Below the pieces are notes generated by a model. It had not been told where the DNA came from. It did not search any database and worked only from the letters and a program-made list of their open reading frames with translations. Below are positions 21,691-33,054 of a stretch of 64,000 bases of DNA, piece after piece. The position numbers were made by a program, and so were the translations under genes. Source of the DNA: Isoetes taiwanensis (taxonomy: Eukaryota > Streptophyta > Lycopodiopsida > Isoetales > Isoetaceae); contig JAJEKV010000013.1 of the NCBI GenBank assembly GCA_021234155.1, forward strand, positions 19,292,438-19,356,437. The letters run 5' to 3'. The first letter of the stretch is position 1. Every line of letters starts with the position of its first letter.

Positions 21691-22110
21691 CTCTTGGATT
21701 CTTATTGCCGAGTGGATTTTACTACCCGAGATGGATTTTTGCTCACACTTACAAAGGTATTTGTTTTTAATGTTTCTTGATTAGCATAATGTTTTTACAA
21801 GGTATTGGTTTTCGATTCTACAATGTAGTGCTTTGCAAAACCCCTTTTGTTTCCTTCCTATGATTTGTCTGCAGATTCAAGTTTAGGCCCTACGTTTGCT
21901 TTTCAACTCTTGGATATTTTGGCTTCGGGATTGTTCATAGCAGCCGCCTTTAGCTTCAATCAACAAGCGGTTCTTATGCACACAAAACAACGGATTATTC
22001 CCGCCCTTTTTCCATGTCACAAAAATCGGTCAAGCGGTGGCCACAAGAATACATTTATATTGTAGGTTTGGAACTTTAATTGAACCGTAAGGTGAATCAT
22101 GCATTACCTT
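21691..22110. other. No recognised gene
   Basis: Short frames only; one of 72 codons at 21847 is hydrophobic but unassigned. Confidence 0.35.
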
Positions 22111-22113
22111 TAA

Positions 22114-22975
22114 GGCCGAAATCACACTACGGCTAAACTCAATTAAATACGTGGCAAGTTTAGGCAGGTGTTTAGCCCAATAACATTCTGCCACTACTCA
22201 TATCACACTATCGTGTCTAAATTACTCAAAATGTCTTCCATGTCATCTTCCATGTCATCTGCGCATAAGCGGCAATAATAATGACGGATAATCAGATGAA
22301 TTTTCTAGAGCTTTTGTAATCGCTTTTTTTCCTTTGATCCCTGCTATTCTTCATGAAAATCAGTATATTTCTACTATATTCTAGACCGGAATGGCTTCCT
22401 GCTCATGTGTATTGCAAAAGCCCCATCCATATTACCCGAAAAAGCCCCATCCATATTACCCGAAATCTGATAGAAATCCAAGATGCTATTCTTCATGAAA
22501 ATCAGTATTTCTACTATAATCTCGGTCCCTGCTGATGGTTTCTTCCTCTTGATCCGTCTTTCACAGATTTTCCCACGATTTGCAGACGGATTTATCTAGA
22601 CTCCACGATTTGCAGACGATTTATCTAGACGGATTTTCCCACGATTTGCAGACGGATTTATCTAGACGATTTGCAGACGGATTTCACAGATTTTCCCAAC
22701 GATTTTGCAAGAAAGCTCCCGCCAGATTGCATGAACAGGAAATTTTAGGGCATCTTTGAGATGCTCTCCGCGAAGTGCATGAAGAGGTGGATGGCGGTGG
22801 TGCCGGGTTGGGAAGTTGGGAAATCCCCGATCAAAAACATACGGGTGCCAAAAGGCTGACTAGGCATTTGGCACTCTAGATGTGATATGTGGTGCATGCC
22901 TAAACTCCACGTGTAAAATTTTTGTTGGTTCTCCTTTTGAATTTTTTCAGTTTGGCCTTTAGTGTGATTTCGGCC
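22114..22975. mobile_element. PIF/Harbinger-type MITE, 862 bases
   Basis: Termini GGCCGAAATCACACTA and its inverted match TAGTGTGATTTCGGCC are flanked on both sides by TAA (22111-22113 and 22976-22978). A three-base T-A-A target duplication with a GG-rich start is the signature of the PIF/Harbinger (Tourist) superfamily. Further similarity inside the arms includes ACGTGG and AGTTTAGGCA. No transposase frame is present, so it is non-autonomous. The interior holds duplicated words and a minisatellite. Confidence 0.75.
22558..22705. repeat. Minisatellite inside the Harbinger-type MITE
   Basis: Four irregular copies of CACGATTTGCAGACGGATTT with TATCTAGAC and TTTTCCC spacers. Nearby, AAAAGCCCCATCCATATTAC (about 22418 and 22440) and TGCTATTCTTCATGAAAATC (about 22342 and 22481) are also duplicated. 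Confidence 0.7.
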
Positions 22976-23116
22976 TAAGCTAGAGATGGAGCATCCAAAA
23001 TCATATGGATTGATAAACAATGGTGTCATTGTGAAAGAGAAAATAGTTGTAGCGGAAGTAACAATATGTAGCATAATAACAGAGGGTTTCTTTTGTGTTG
23101 TAAACTTTATGACTTT

Positions 23117-23355
23117 CGAATAATGGATCGTCCCCTAAGGCCCCGAAGGCCAAAAAATTTTTTTGCAACACAAACCATTAACATCCAACATATAAAAATT
23201 AAATCCCCCAACACATAACAACCATTGACATTAACAACCAACACATAACTACCATTGACATTAATTAACATAACCATTGGGTCCAACACATTTAAATTAA
23301 AATCCCCCTTAAACCCCCTTTGGTTTGGGTGCATATTCACACGGGGGGTATTTCT
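23117..23355. mobile_element. Half copy of the long-armed MITE family
   Basis: Shares GGCCCCGAAGG, ACACAAACCATTA, CCCCCTTAAACCCCC and GGTGCATATTCACACGGGG with the left arm of the element at 20073. It differs in an inner stretch (about 23160-23290) of short tandem copies of CAACACATAACAACCATTGACATTAA-like units. No inverted partner arm was found downstream. Confidence 0.6.
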
Positions 23356-24379
23356 ACCCCCTGTGGGGTCTATGGAATTCGACTCCATGGAGGTGGAGGT
23401 GGACACAAAGTAAACGAAAAAACTAGCCTTGGAGCAATACCCCATGTAAAAAGTCCACTCCCAACTCCAGAAAGAAAAATATGCATGGAAGTGCTCGAAG
23501 GAAAGCTCAAAAACAGAAAATCAGAGAAGAAAGAGAGAAAAGCCTGGATTAAGAAGATTTATGAGCCTAAAGGGGAGGTTAAGGTCCTCAACTCGAGCCG
23601 ATGCCGCATCTGTGGTAGGGCAAATTTTAGGGGCGTGTGTCAGAGATATAATTCAAAACCAGTCAATAACTTGGTGGTCCCTGGAGGACTTCCCCTGAGC
23701 CTGATTTTGTCTTCTAAAAGTGTATGGCCAAGTATGGATGTACTTGACTCACATCAACTCTAAGAGCTGATGGGTGAAAAAAGTAAATCATATCTACTCT
23801 ACTCCGATTAATGTTCCTTTTCCTCGACGAGGAACTCTGAGAATTTGAGAACATGTCGATGTAAACAAGAAAGTGTCATAATCCTTCTCTCTAGTTAGAG
23901 AGAAAGGGAAGTATTCTCACCTTAGCTCACCATCTCTTCCTGATCAGATTTTTCTTCCTCAAGATTAGTGGCAAAGTATAAATGAAGTATTTTGTGAGCA
24001 TATTACAGAGAAGGTGTCAAACCTTGAGCAACGGCAAGGTTTCTTGGAGGGCGTTTGTGAGCATAGGCAACAGCAAATGCCCCTAAACCCATGTGAGCTC
24101 CTCCTTGATAGAGGCAGATAAAATGCAGAAGGAGCAACAACAAGTGGATTTGCATAGACAATCCAATTATGAGTTCCAAATGAATGAGAAACACATTACT
24201 TGGGTTGATCCCGTGGTAACTTCACAGAAAGAGGATATCTTGCCAACTAATGATATTGCATATCCTCTCGTGTCCAAGTGAGGCCAGAAGACATGTTTTT
24301 TTACCCCTCAAACTTCAGAAGAATAAAACAGTGGTCCTCTTTAACCCAAGCGAGCCAGCTACTAATACTAGATATAAAT
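23356..24379. other. Unassigned sequence upstream of LINE-B
   Basis: An open frame to 23763 reads KNRKSEKKERKAWIKKIYEP then SRCRICGRANFRGVCQRYN, a basic stretch followed by Cys residues. This could be a decayed LINE ORF1 nucleic-acid-binding region but is not assignable. Nothing else was recognised. Confidence 0.3.
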
Positions 24380-26621
24380 CTTTATGAATATTATTAGTTG
24401 GAATTTAAGCAGTATCAAGGTCCCCTGAAGTGTTAGAGGTCCATGATTGCCATATAAGAAATGAAGGCAGATATAATTCTACTCCAAGAGCACAGATTGC
24501 CTCAATTAGAATCATCCAAACTGGGTGAATAAATCTGTCCAGAAAGTAGTTCTACTTGGGCTGCTGCAGGTGGCACCAGGGGAGGTATCTATACCATTTG
24601 GAAGGGCCTCTCCTTTTTCTGGATCATAAGTTACCCCTTCTGGAAGGTGATCTGTTACTTTTCTTGATATTAAAGGCCAAATACTGGAGTCATCAATGTT
24701 TATGCTTCCACGAAACCACAGGAGAGAGAAGTGCAATGGACAGAAATGGGAGCATGGATAAGAGCCAATAATTCTGCTCAAAGTTGGCTTCTTACAAGAG
24801 ACTTTAATAATATTCCCATGTGCGACCAAAAACTGGAAAAGAAAGTGAATATAACTAAAAGGGAAAGACATGAATGAGACAGGCTAATCAGTATGTTTAT
24901 ATATCATCCATCGATCTTCTACCTGTATTAATAGAGTAATAAAAGGAAAAGAGCAGACAGGACTTTCTGTCTACTGGACATATTTTACAGTTGCACATCT
25001 ACTTTACATATTTGGGATCATGCCATCATTACATCAGTTTGCAGTAACTCCATATCTGACAAAAAATTCTGGAGTCCAATTCTGTTTTTTCTAGATCTCA
25101 AATGATAAGTACTCCTTTTAAGTTCAATATGTTGCTACTTCACAAAAAACAGCTCTGTGATCAGTTTAAGGAGCTTTATACAAGTCTTCCTACGATTGGC
25201 AATAGCATATCAATGTCAAACTTCATAGTTAAAATGAAATAAACAAAAGATTGGATTAAAAAAATGGGGGAAGGACTGGAATGACAAAACAAGGAAGCAG
25301 AAAAAGCTGACATTTACAGACAAATAAAAGAAAGAAGCGAAAGCCTCTTCTTAGACAAGAATAACAGGAGCTTGCAGAGACAAGAGGAAAGACTAGAAAT
25401 TGATGTTAAGCACATAGAATAAATGTAAGCCCAGTCCATGGCCATTAGAAGTAAATGCCAATATGTAAAAGCAGCTCCTCTTTCTTTTGCAGGGCTATTA
25501 AAAACAGAATAATTAACAATGGTATAGTTTCAATCAAAGACTATCTGAATAACACCATTCAGGGTTAGCAGAATATTTAAAGCTTCTTTGCTCAGAAGTA
25601 CCAAGAACTTTTTGGATTACAAACCCATGCCAATTTGGATGTAGCCAATAGCAGGATAGATTCCTGCAGCAATGATATTGATGATAATCAACAGTTGGTA
25701 ATGCCTCAACAACAGGAAATCTTTGCCACTTTGAACTCAATGGCCCCTGGGAAAAGCCCTGGACCTGATGGCTTCCCACCCAATTTCTACAAAGAATTTT
25801 GGGATATAATGTAGAGTGATGTGACTACTTTTGTCCAGGGTGCTTAGAATGCTGAGCATCTACATCCAGCAATTAATGCTGGTCTTATAGCACTGATTCC
25901 AAAGGTAGATACTCCAGTTGGTTTTTCAAATTGGAGGCCAATCTCATTGGCCAACACCAGCTATAAGATCTTGACTAAATTGTTGGCCAATAGACTAAAA
26001 CTAGTTTTGAGTAGACTGATTTTAGTCCAGACAGTCGTTTGACCCTCTAGGAGCATTCTTGATAATTTTATTGGAGCATATGAAGGCCTACATTGGAGCA
26101 AAGTGAGCAAAATTTGTATGTTGCTCAAGCTTGATTTTAAGAGGGTTTATATGACTCAATACATTGGGGCTTTTATATGGAATACCTTGGATTCTTTGAG
26201 CGGGTCATTAAGTTGGTTCATTCCTTTAACAAGAAGACTAGTTCTGCAGTACTTGTTAATGGCTCTCCTTCTCAATTCTTTCCATGCAAAAGAGGAGTTA
26301 GGCAGGGGTGTCCTCGAGCCCCCTACCTTTTTCTCATTGTGGCTAGAATGGTTACTAAAGTAACCAATAAACTCCATTAATCAAGTAAGATCTGTAGAGG
26401 TCAGGGGAATAATTCTCTATTTCCCATGCAATATGCAGATGATGCTTTCCTATTTTTAAAAAATGATAAAAATATTGTGCACCACTTTTTTCAAGCTATA
26501 GACCTTTTTGGAAGAGCCTCAAAGGTTTGCTAGAATAAATCCAAATGTGTGATCTTACTGTGCTCAAATGAATGTCAATTGCAAGTATCCCAGTGTTGGA
26601 AAAAAATTTACCACAAAATTA
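24380..26621 (+). mobile_element. L1-type LINE, 5' portion (LINE-B), interrupted by copia
   Basis: Endonuclease traces come first: NIISWNLSSIK at about 24387, ADIILLQEHRLP near 24470 and RDFNNIP near 24797. Reverse transcriptase traces follow from about 25730: GKSPGPDGFPPNFYKEFW, WRPISLANTSYKILTKLLA, CMLLKLDFKR, VNGSPSQFFPCKRGVRQGC and MQYADDAFLFL. It is close to LINE-A. The frame is broken many times. It stops at 26621 where the copia LTR begins; its last 324 bases recur at 31702-32022 on the far side. Confidence 0.75.
26298..26621 (+). repeat. LINE-B segment X, left copy flanking copia
   Basis: Runs from TTAGGCAGGGG to CCACAAAATTA and is matched, with about a dozen substitutions and small indels, by 31702-32022 beyond the copia element. 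It contains the YADD region of the LINE reverse transcriptase. The copia LTR follows directly. Confidence 0.8.
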
Positions 26622-26854
26622 GAATCAGAGCTTGGGATTCGAACCCAAGCATGCCAAGACTCTGTCTCCTTCACAATCTCCTTCCCCAAATCCGTTTGAT
26701 CAGCAAAACTATTTTCTGTGTCCCTTTTCAATTTCGATCTTCCCTTTTGTAGTTTATTTCCACCGACATGCATATTAAATGACAAGTGTTTCCAACAAAA
26801 TAAACCATTAAATATGCATCTTAGACCATTGCCTATGGCATGATAAATCCAACA
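26619..26854 (-). repeat. Copia 3' LTR
   Basis: Reads TGTTGGATTTATCATGCC inward on the minus strand and matches the 5' LTR at about 95 percent by eye. It contains nine bases that the other LTR lacks, near 26776. Its outer end is missing TG and overlaps the LINE by TTA. An inner stem-loop CTTGGG-TTCGAAT-CCCAAG resembles a tRNA T-arm. Confidence 0.8.
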
Positions 26855-26969
26855 CTTCCCCTTCATGCCATATCCCTCTCATATCGTTTCACCAGATATT
26901 CCAAGAATTTCTTTGAACAAGTTAAGCTTGCGTTCTGTCATTGCCTTGATAAACAAGTCTGCTGCTTGA

Positions 26970-27400
26970 TATGAGGTTTCCACATATTGCATAACTAGCT
27001 CATTTTTTGCAATAGGATCCCTTTGAAATGAATATGTAATTCTATATGTTTGGTTCTTTCATGATGCACAGGATTTTTTGCTATAGCAATACAACTTAGA
27101 CTATCGGGATTAACGCCGCGGTCGGTTACCGAGGTATACCTACCAGTTAATAGTCTTCTTACCCATGCAATTTGGTTAGCTGAAGGCGTTCTTAGAGTAT
27201 TAAACCTACCGCAGAGGACATCGCAATAGATGGTTGTTTTTTACTTCTCCATGATATCAAACCTCCTGCAAGTACCAAGGCATAGCCATCTCCTGCCCAA
27301 TCTGCATCTGAATATGCAAATAAGACCAAATTATCAGAATTAAGCGTGATTCCATGATCTTTAGTGCCCTTTAAATATCTTAAGATCCTTTTGGCTGCAA
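26970..27400 (-). pseudogene. Copia RNase H region
   Basis: Minus-strand frames read RILRYLKGTKDHGI and FAYSDADWAGDG, the standard start of the copia RNase H domain with its catalytic Asp residues, followed by SWRSKKQPSIAMSS. Stops occur between the pieces. Confidence 0.7.
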
Positions 27401-27502
27401 TCCAATGTCCTTTTGCACGGATTGTTGTTATATCTCGCTAATAGATTTCTTTGCCAAAAGCAATGTCGGGCGTAATCTTGTTAGCAACATATAGCAGACA
27501 TC

Positions 27503-28214
27503 CTATGAGTTCCCTGTATGGAATGTTTTCCATTTCCTTTTTTTCATGTTCAGATGATGGACATTTAAAGCTGCTAAAATTTTATAAGCTGCTACAAGTG
27601 GAGTACTCACTGTGTTTGCATTTTCTAATCCAAATCTTTTTACCATATTTTCAATGTTTCTTGTCTGACTAAGTCTGAGTATTTTATTTTCCTTATCTCT
27701 ATTCATCTCAATACCTTAAACCGTTTTTGAGTTCTCCAAGATCTGTCATTTTAAATCCTTTCTTCAAAATATCTTTGCATCTATCTAGATGTTTCATGCA
27801 ATTTGAAACCATCACACAATCATCTATATACAGAGCAATAATACAAAATTTATCTCCCTCTTTGAGCATGTAAAGATTTCCATCATTTTTAAGTTTTTCA
27901 AATTCTTATTCTCTCAGATACTTATCCATGCATTTATACCATTCTCTAGGCGCTTGTCTTAGACCGTACACTGCTCGTTTTAATTTCCAAACCATGACAG
28001 TACCTATTTCAAAGCCTGGAGCTCGTTTCATATATATCTCTTCTTGTAAGCTGGCATTCAGAATTGCAGTTTTCACATCTATATGGTGTACATCAAGTTT
28101 GAGAGCATTTGCTACTGCTAATACAAGTCTTATACTTGTTAATTTGACAATAGATCTTTCTTCATAATCAATTCCTTTTTTTTTTTTTTTTTTTTTGAGA
28201 AAAACCTTGAGCAA
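27503..28214 (-). pseudogene. Copia reverse transcriptase
   Basis: Starting at 28214 the frame reads YEERSIVKLTSIRLVLAVAN, then HHIDVKTAILNASLQEEIYM (motif A with catalytic Asp), VWKLKRAVYGLRQAPREWY, and after a stop ALYIDDCVMVSN (YIDD, about 27810-27845). The piece at 27503-27706 carries MENIPYRELIGCLLYVA-type sequence in a neighbouring frame. The long A-run near 28190 interrupts the N-terminal side. Confidence 0.8.
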
Positions 28215-28310
28215 TCAACCTAGTTTTATATCTTTTTAATCCATCAGCATTTGTTTTTATTCTATAAATCCATTTATTTCCAACCAGATTCTTACTTCTA
28301 GGATATTCTA

Positions 28311-29274
28311 CTAACTCGTACGTACCAGTTTCCTTGAAAGAGTCCATCTCTTCTTGCTTAACGAGGGAAATCTAACTGGAGGTTTTCCAATTCTTCTGGT
28401 TTTCCCTGTGCCATATCTGCCATACATTTCAGGATTATAGTCTATATCTGTATCTTTAAGCTTTTCCACCTCAGTCTTCCTTTTTCCGTTTGCCTTCCTA
28501 CGCTTACGGTATAGGTGGTGCCGATCCTGCTCCATTGATGTCTTCGCTTTCCTCATAACCTGTTCTGTACATGTCATCCTCATTCTCTTTGTCAGAGTCA
28601 AAGTCAGTAGCGAAGTCAATTTTACGATCATGAGCAATGGGTTTTTCTACTTCCCCTTTCTATTTTGAAGTTTCTATTTCATGTCTATCTTTGTAAAATT
28701 TGCTTTCATCAAATACGACGTCTCTGCTAGTTACTATTTTCTTTGTTTCGGGTATGAAAATTCTATAGCCCTTTGATTCCTCACCATAACCGACTAGAAA
28801 TCCTATTTCTGCTCTATTATCCAATTTAAGTCTTATTTCTTCAGGAACATGAGCATATGTCAAGCAACCATAAGCTTTAAAACCATCATATGAGCGATTT
28901 AGTTTAGTACCTGGCCATATCTCCTTTGGAATACCTCCATCCAAGCTGCTTGATGGCAATCTGTTCCATATAAAAAATGTTGTTTTGACTGCTTCTTCCC
29001 AAAGATAATTTGGTAAACCTGCAAACTTTATCATAGATCTTACAGCATCTAAAACTGTTCTATTTTTTCTTTCTGCAACACCGTTTTGTTGCGGAGTATA
29101 TCTACATGTGAGTTGTCTTTTTATTCCACGCTCAAGACAAAAATATTTAAACTTTCTTGAAAGATATTCACCACCTCTATCTGATCTAATGCATTTAACT
29201 TTACGTCCTGTTTCCCTTTCCATTTCATTTACGTACATCTTTAATGCATCAAGGGCTTTGTCTTTAGTTGACAA
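28311..29274 (-). pseudogene. Copia integrase, second half and C-terminal region
   Basis: The 204-codon frame 28660-29274 contains IRSDRGGEYLSRKFKYF (second catalytic Asp), TPQQNGVAERKNRTVLDAVR (catalytic Glu), then EIWPGTKLNRSYDGFKAYG and RAEIGFLVGYGEESKGYRIF, typical of the copia integrase C-terminal end. A second, charged frame (28311-28637) continues towards the reverse transcriptase. Confidence 0.85.
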
Positions 29275-29280
29275 TAAATA

Positions 29281-29895
29281 TCATTTTCCCCTTCTACTAA
29301 AATCATCAATAAAAGATATATAATACTTTTTACCCGTTCTTCCTTGCACATTCAATGGACCACAAAGATCTGTATGTACGAGATCAAGAGGCCCCATGGC
29401 TCTTTTCTTTGATCTGCTAAAAGGCAATCTGGTTAGTTTCCCTAACATACAACCTGGACAGATGAATTTCCCAACAGTATAATCTTCCCCATGAATATAG
29501 CCATTTTTAATCATGTATCTGATATTGTTCATATGCGTATGAGCAAGCCTATTGTGCCATGTTGAGGATTTAGTAACTTTCAACACATTCACACTTTCCA
29601 AGACATTATTTGAGAACTGAAACAAATTGCCGACTCGTTTTGCAAGAAACTTCAATTCACTATCAAGCAAAACCCTACAGCCTTCTTTGTCAAACCTTAA
29701 TTCATATCCCAAATCAACTAATTGACAGACGGAAATCAAATTTTTATGCAAACTCGGAACACGCAAAACATTACCAACATCAACACTATTTCCATGGAGA
29801 TCTAACTGCAACATTCCTTTGCTTGTTACTTCCTGCAAGTCTCCATTTTCCAACTGCACATGACTCATATATTTACTGGGACAAATATTTGTCAA
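29281..29895 (-). pseudogene. Copia GAG-pre-integrase and integrase N-terminus
   Basis: The frame reads VPSLHKNLISVCQLVDLGYE (end of the protease region), WHNRLAHTHMNNIRYMIKNG and CPGCMLGKLTRLPF (HHCC zinc-binding GAG-pre-integrase), then DLVHTDLCGPLNVQ and FIDDFSRR (first catalytic Asp). It ends in a stop three codons before the next integrase frame, so one small change separates the two halves. Confidence 0.85.
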
Positions 29896-29923
29896 AAACT
29901 TAGTAGAGTTAACTACGGATCGT

Positions 29924-30241
29924 TCAGCTCATCAGCTCATGATTAGAAAAGCATTTATTAATCTCATAAGTTGATAAAATAGACAATTTTACCGCTTGAT
30001 TATCTCCTTGCTTCTTAAAATTCTGTTCTGCATCGATGCTCACTTCTCTTCTTTCTCTTTCCCTTGACAATTGACGTCCACATTGTTCAACTCTTTTAGA
30101 ACTAGAACATCTAGCGGAGGTATGTCCCAATCCTGCGCAATTATAACAGGATATTTCTTTCAATTTTGGACAATTAATTTTCTTATGTCCAGCTTCATGG
30201 CAATAATAGCATACTCCATAACTAGATGCCATACTGATCAC
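29924..30241 (-). pseudogene. Copia Gag C-terminus with two CCHC knuckles
   Basis: CYYCHEAGHKKINC and CYNCAGLGHTSARC are two canonical CCHC zinc knuckles in one 105-codon frame. The upstream capsid part of Gag is not recognisable between 30242 and 31459. Confidence 0.8.
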
Positions 30242-30265
30242 CTTGAGCGCAAATTAGCTCTCTAA

Positions 30266-31459
30266 TACAATCAGAGATTCGCTACAATATTAAATCTTCA
30301 ACAAGCAAACCACTGTTGAAAATTTGAAGCAATAATCAAACTATTCTTACAAAGCTCTACGCACAATATTAGCGATTCACTGTAAGGTGATTCACCGCAG
30401 TTAGCAAATTCTGACTAGAAAAGTCAGAGCAACATAAACCTAGACCAAACCTTATTCATATTCCAATGATGAAGCTAACCCCAACTAGATATAATGCAAT
30501 ACATTAAAATCTCCAAAGCTTAGCAAAAGACAAAGATTTATCCAAACCTCTGTAATTGCAATATGCTTTGACAGGCCGAACTTCTCCTTTGTTTTGCAAC
30601 ACAAACAATCGCCTTCCTGATTCTATTTTGGAACCAGCAAACGAAAACAATCAAACAATCAACCACCTGACAATTGCTGTCAACCGATATAACAACAATT
30701 CCGGGACTCCAAATCCGATGCACAGCCTCAGCACAGTTGTGAACTCAGACCTACTACAACTGATAGCATACCGACACCTTCACACCGAGATGATCAAGAC
30801 AACTCCGTACAGATCCAACAGTATTCAACCTCTTCAACCAAAAGCTGATCAAACAAATCTTGCACCACCAACAAAGCGATTCGCTGCAACAAACCCTTAT
30901 CGGCTAGAAAAGCCAGTGCACTAAGCATAAACACGGTCGGCAACACCCTGCACTGCAATCTGACACCATGCAATAGCTTTTTATGCTAGCTCCCACACTC
31001 TGGAACAGACTGTAATCCAATCTCAAGTCAAATATCACGTACTCCAAGCATGAAATCTCCTCACAGATTAAAACCGAATTGGTTGTCCCTGACTCTCCTT
31101 CTGTGTATCGATTCAGTTCTGCAGCATCACAATAGTCCCTGCAACAGCAAATCCACTGACCCAATTCAATGCCCAGCAACCAGAATCAATATTTCAGCAA
31201 TTTTCGGCATCATTCAAGCCTTTGCCATGAATCAACTCATCAGAAAAGGTTTCTGATGTACTCTACAAAACTTCAATTCCGGCTTCACAAAACTTGTGCC
31301 TTCAACAAATCCTTCCGTAACTGGACGTCTCTGCAACAGATCTTTAAACTAGTCCGATAATTCAGATGACCGCCTGGCCTCAGAATTTTTCAATCTGGAT
31401 TTACACAATCCGACTTCAATCTGATTGTTCTCCTGTTTCTTCCTGTTTCTTCTATCCCG
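30266..31459 (-). other. Copia 5' leader / lost Gag region
   Basis: Sequence between the primer-binding site and the zinc knuckles. CAACA-rich with no convincing Gag capsid homology; duplicated words such as GCGATTCGCTGCAA and AGCGATTCACTGTAA occur. It may be a rearranged or substituted Gag N-terminal part. Confidence 0.4.
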
Positions 31460-31471
31460 GCTCTGATACCA
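31460..31471 (-). promoter_or_regulatory. Copia primer-binding site (initiator tRNA-Met)
   Basis: The plus strand reads GCTCTGATACCA, so the element strand reads TGGTATCAGAGC, the standard initiator-Met primer-binding site. It lies one base from the LTR end. GCTCTGAT here pairs with ATCAGAGC in the adjacent LTR end, giving an 8-base stem across the junction. Confidence 0.9.
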
Positions 31472-31472
31472 A

Positions 31473-31701
31473 TGTTAGAATCAGAGCTTGGGATTCAAAC
31501 GCGAGTATGCCAAGACTCTGTCTCCTTCACAATCTCCTTCCCCAAATCCGTCTGATCAGCAAAACTATTTTCTGTGTCCCTTTTCAATTTCGATCTTCCC
31601 TTTTGTAGTTTATTTCCACCAACATGCGACAAGTGTTTCCAACAAGATAAACCATTAAATATGCATCTTAGACCATTGCCTATGGCATGATAAATCCAAC
31701 A
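31473..31701 (-). repeat. Copia 5' LTR
   Basis: 229 bases, TGTTAGAATC... to ...AAATCCAACA on the plus strand, with proper TG/CA ends. It is joined at 31702 to LINE segment X. Confidence 0.85.
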
Positions 31702-32022
31702 TTAAACAGGGGTGTTCTCGAGCCCCCTACCTTTTTCTCATTGTGGCTAGAATAGTTACTAAAGTAACCAATAAACTCCATTAATCAAGTAAGATCTGTA
31801 GATGTCAGATGACAGTAATTCTCTATTTCCCATGCAATATGCAGATGATGCTTTCCTGTTTTTAAAAAATGATAAAAATATTGTGCACTTTCAAGCTATA
31901 GACCTTTTTTGAAGAGCCTCAAAGGTTTGCTAGAACAAATCCAAATGTGTGATCTTACTGTGCTCAAATGAATATCAATTGCAAGTATCCCAGTGTTGAA
32001 AAAAAAATCTACCACAAAATTA
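31702..32022 (+). repeat. LINE-B segment X, right copy
   Basis: Starts TTAAACAGGGGTG directly at the LTR edge and repeats 26298-26621 up to CCACAAAATTA. It then continues into sequence (ACTTTATTCC...) that is absent on the left. LINE-like frames may continue to about 32210. Confidence 0.8.
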
Positions 32023-33048
32023 CTTTATTCCTTGTTTCATTTGGGCTTAATTGTACCATCCCATAGCTTGTGGATGTTAAAATTCCTATCTATCTAATTA
32101 GCCATGTTCCTTATGCATTCAAGGTATCTATACATTTTCATCCAAAACTTTCTATTAATCGATATTCCCAAAATATTTAAGTTAAGCCTAAGCGCCTATT
32201 TTACTTTTTTATCCATATAGCATGTAAAGCTAAGATAATCGGAATAAACTCATTCTGTTGTCATGCTCAATCTTGAATCAAAGCTGAAAGACCCTTGACC
32301 TTAGAACTTAAACAAAACGCAATGTAGACATTTTTTTTTTCTTGCTCCTGTATGACATTTCAATTATTTAATTTTAACACTACAGCTAAAAAAAAACAGC
32401 CCTTTCTCCGCAAGTAAATCTTCAGCATTTAAACCTGCAAGCATTTCCGAGCTAAATAATTGCATCTCTACTTGTTTCAGATGCGGAGGTGCAAAACATG
32501 CTTGCTCCATCTTTCTCAAAGAGTAGTCGAAACTACTTCCTACAGCTCTAGAGCACCAGGCTTCCACAATGGAATAAACGCTGCTAAACAGAAAAAGCTA
32601 ACAATAATAGCTATCATTCACAAACAGCTTAAAAATGACAATATTTCCTATAATAATTCAACTACATGATTCAGAAACAAGTTTGTTGAAATTTATTAAA
32701 GCTGAACCTTTGCATGTGCCTACCTACATACTTTCGAGAAATGAGATTAAATTGGTGAAGATAAGAACTTTAATCACTCCTCATAAGACATTTGTGGCCA
32801 ATTAAGCATCGTGAATGCCTACCCCAGCCCTTAAAAGCCAACCATTTGGGACTTAAAAACTTACCAATTTAGATGGCTCTGTGGTTACAAAATTTAAGCA
32901 GCAAACTGAGCAGCATATAAATATACTAAGCTTTTTCTGAGCTGAAAACCCTAAAGAAGCCACAAACTTTATTACATCTGTAAATCATAATATAAAGGCC
33001 ATGGGAAGAAATGCAGTGGCAAATAATAACTAGCCATTATGCTAATAT
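32023..33048. other. Intergenic, tail of LINE-B then no recognised feature
   Basis: LINE remnants may reach about 32210. The rest is AT-rich with no open frame of note, and lies downstream of the TOC gene. Confidence 0.4.
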
Positions 33049-33054
33049 TTTATT
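33049..33054 (-). terminator. Likely polyadenylation signal of the TOC gene
   Basis: AATAAA on the minus strand about 250 bases past the stop codon, beyond a probable 3' UTR intron. Confidence 0.5.

Larger units (their letters stand above)
26619..31701 (-). mobile_element. Ty1/copia retrotransposon, reverse strand
   Basis: LTRs lie at 26619-26854 (3') and 31473-31701 (5'). A primer-binding site for initiator tRNA-Met is at 31460-31471 and a polypurine tract at 26855-26866. Between them, in copia order, lie the Gag zinc knuckles, GAG-pre-integrase, integrase, reverse transcriptase with YIDD, and RNase H. The frame is broken by several stops, frameshifts and an A-run of about 20 bases (minus strand) at 28179-28198. 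The 5' LTR is cleanly joined to LINE sequence. The 3' LTR lacks its outermost TG and joins the LINE through a shared TTA. Confidence 0.85.

Noticed and set aside
21449-21784. Open frames on both strands rich in His/Met or Cys/Ala
   Set aside because: They are translations of the TGCATG repeat in different frames, not genes.
27105-27150. GC-rich insert (CGCCGCGGTCGG) within the copia element as a separate site
   Set aside because: Short, no repeat or motif significance, and most likely local mutation or sequence error.
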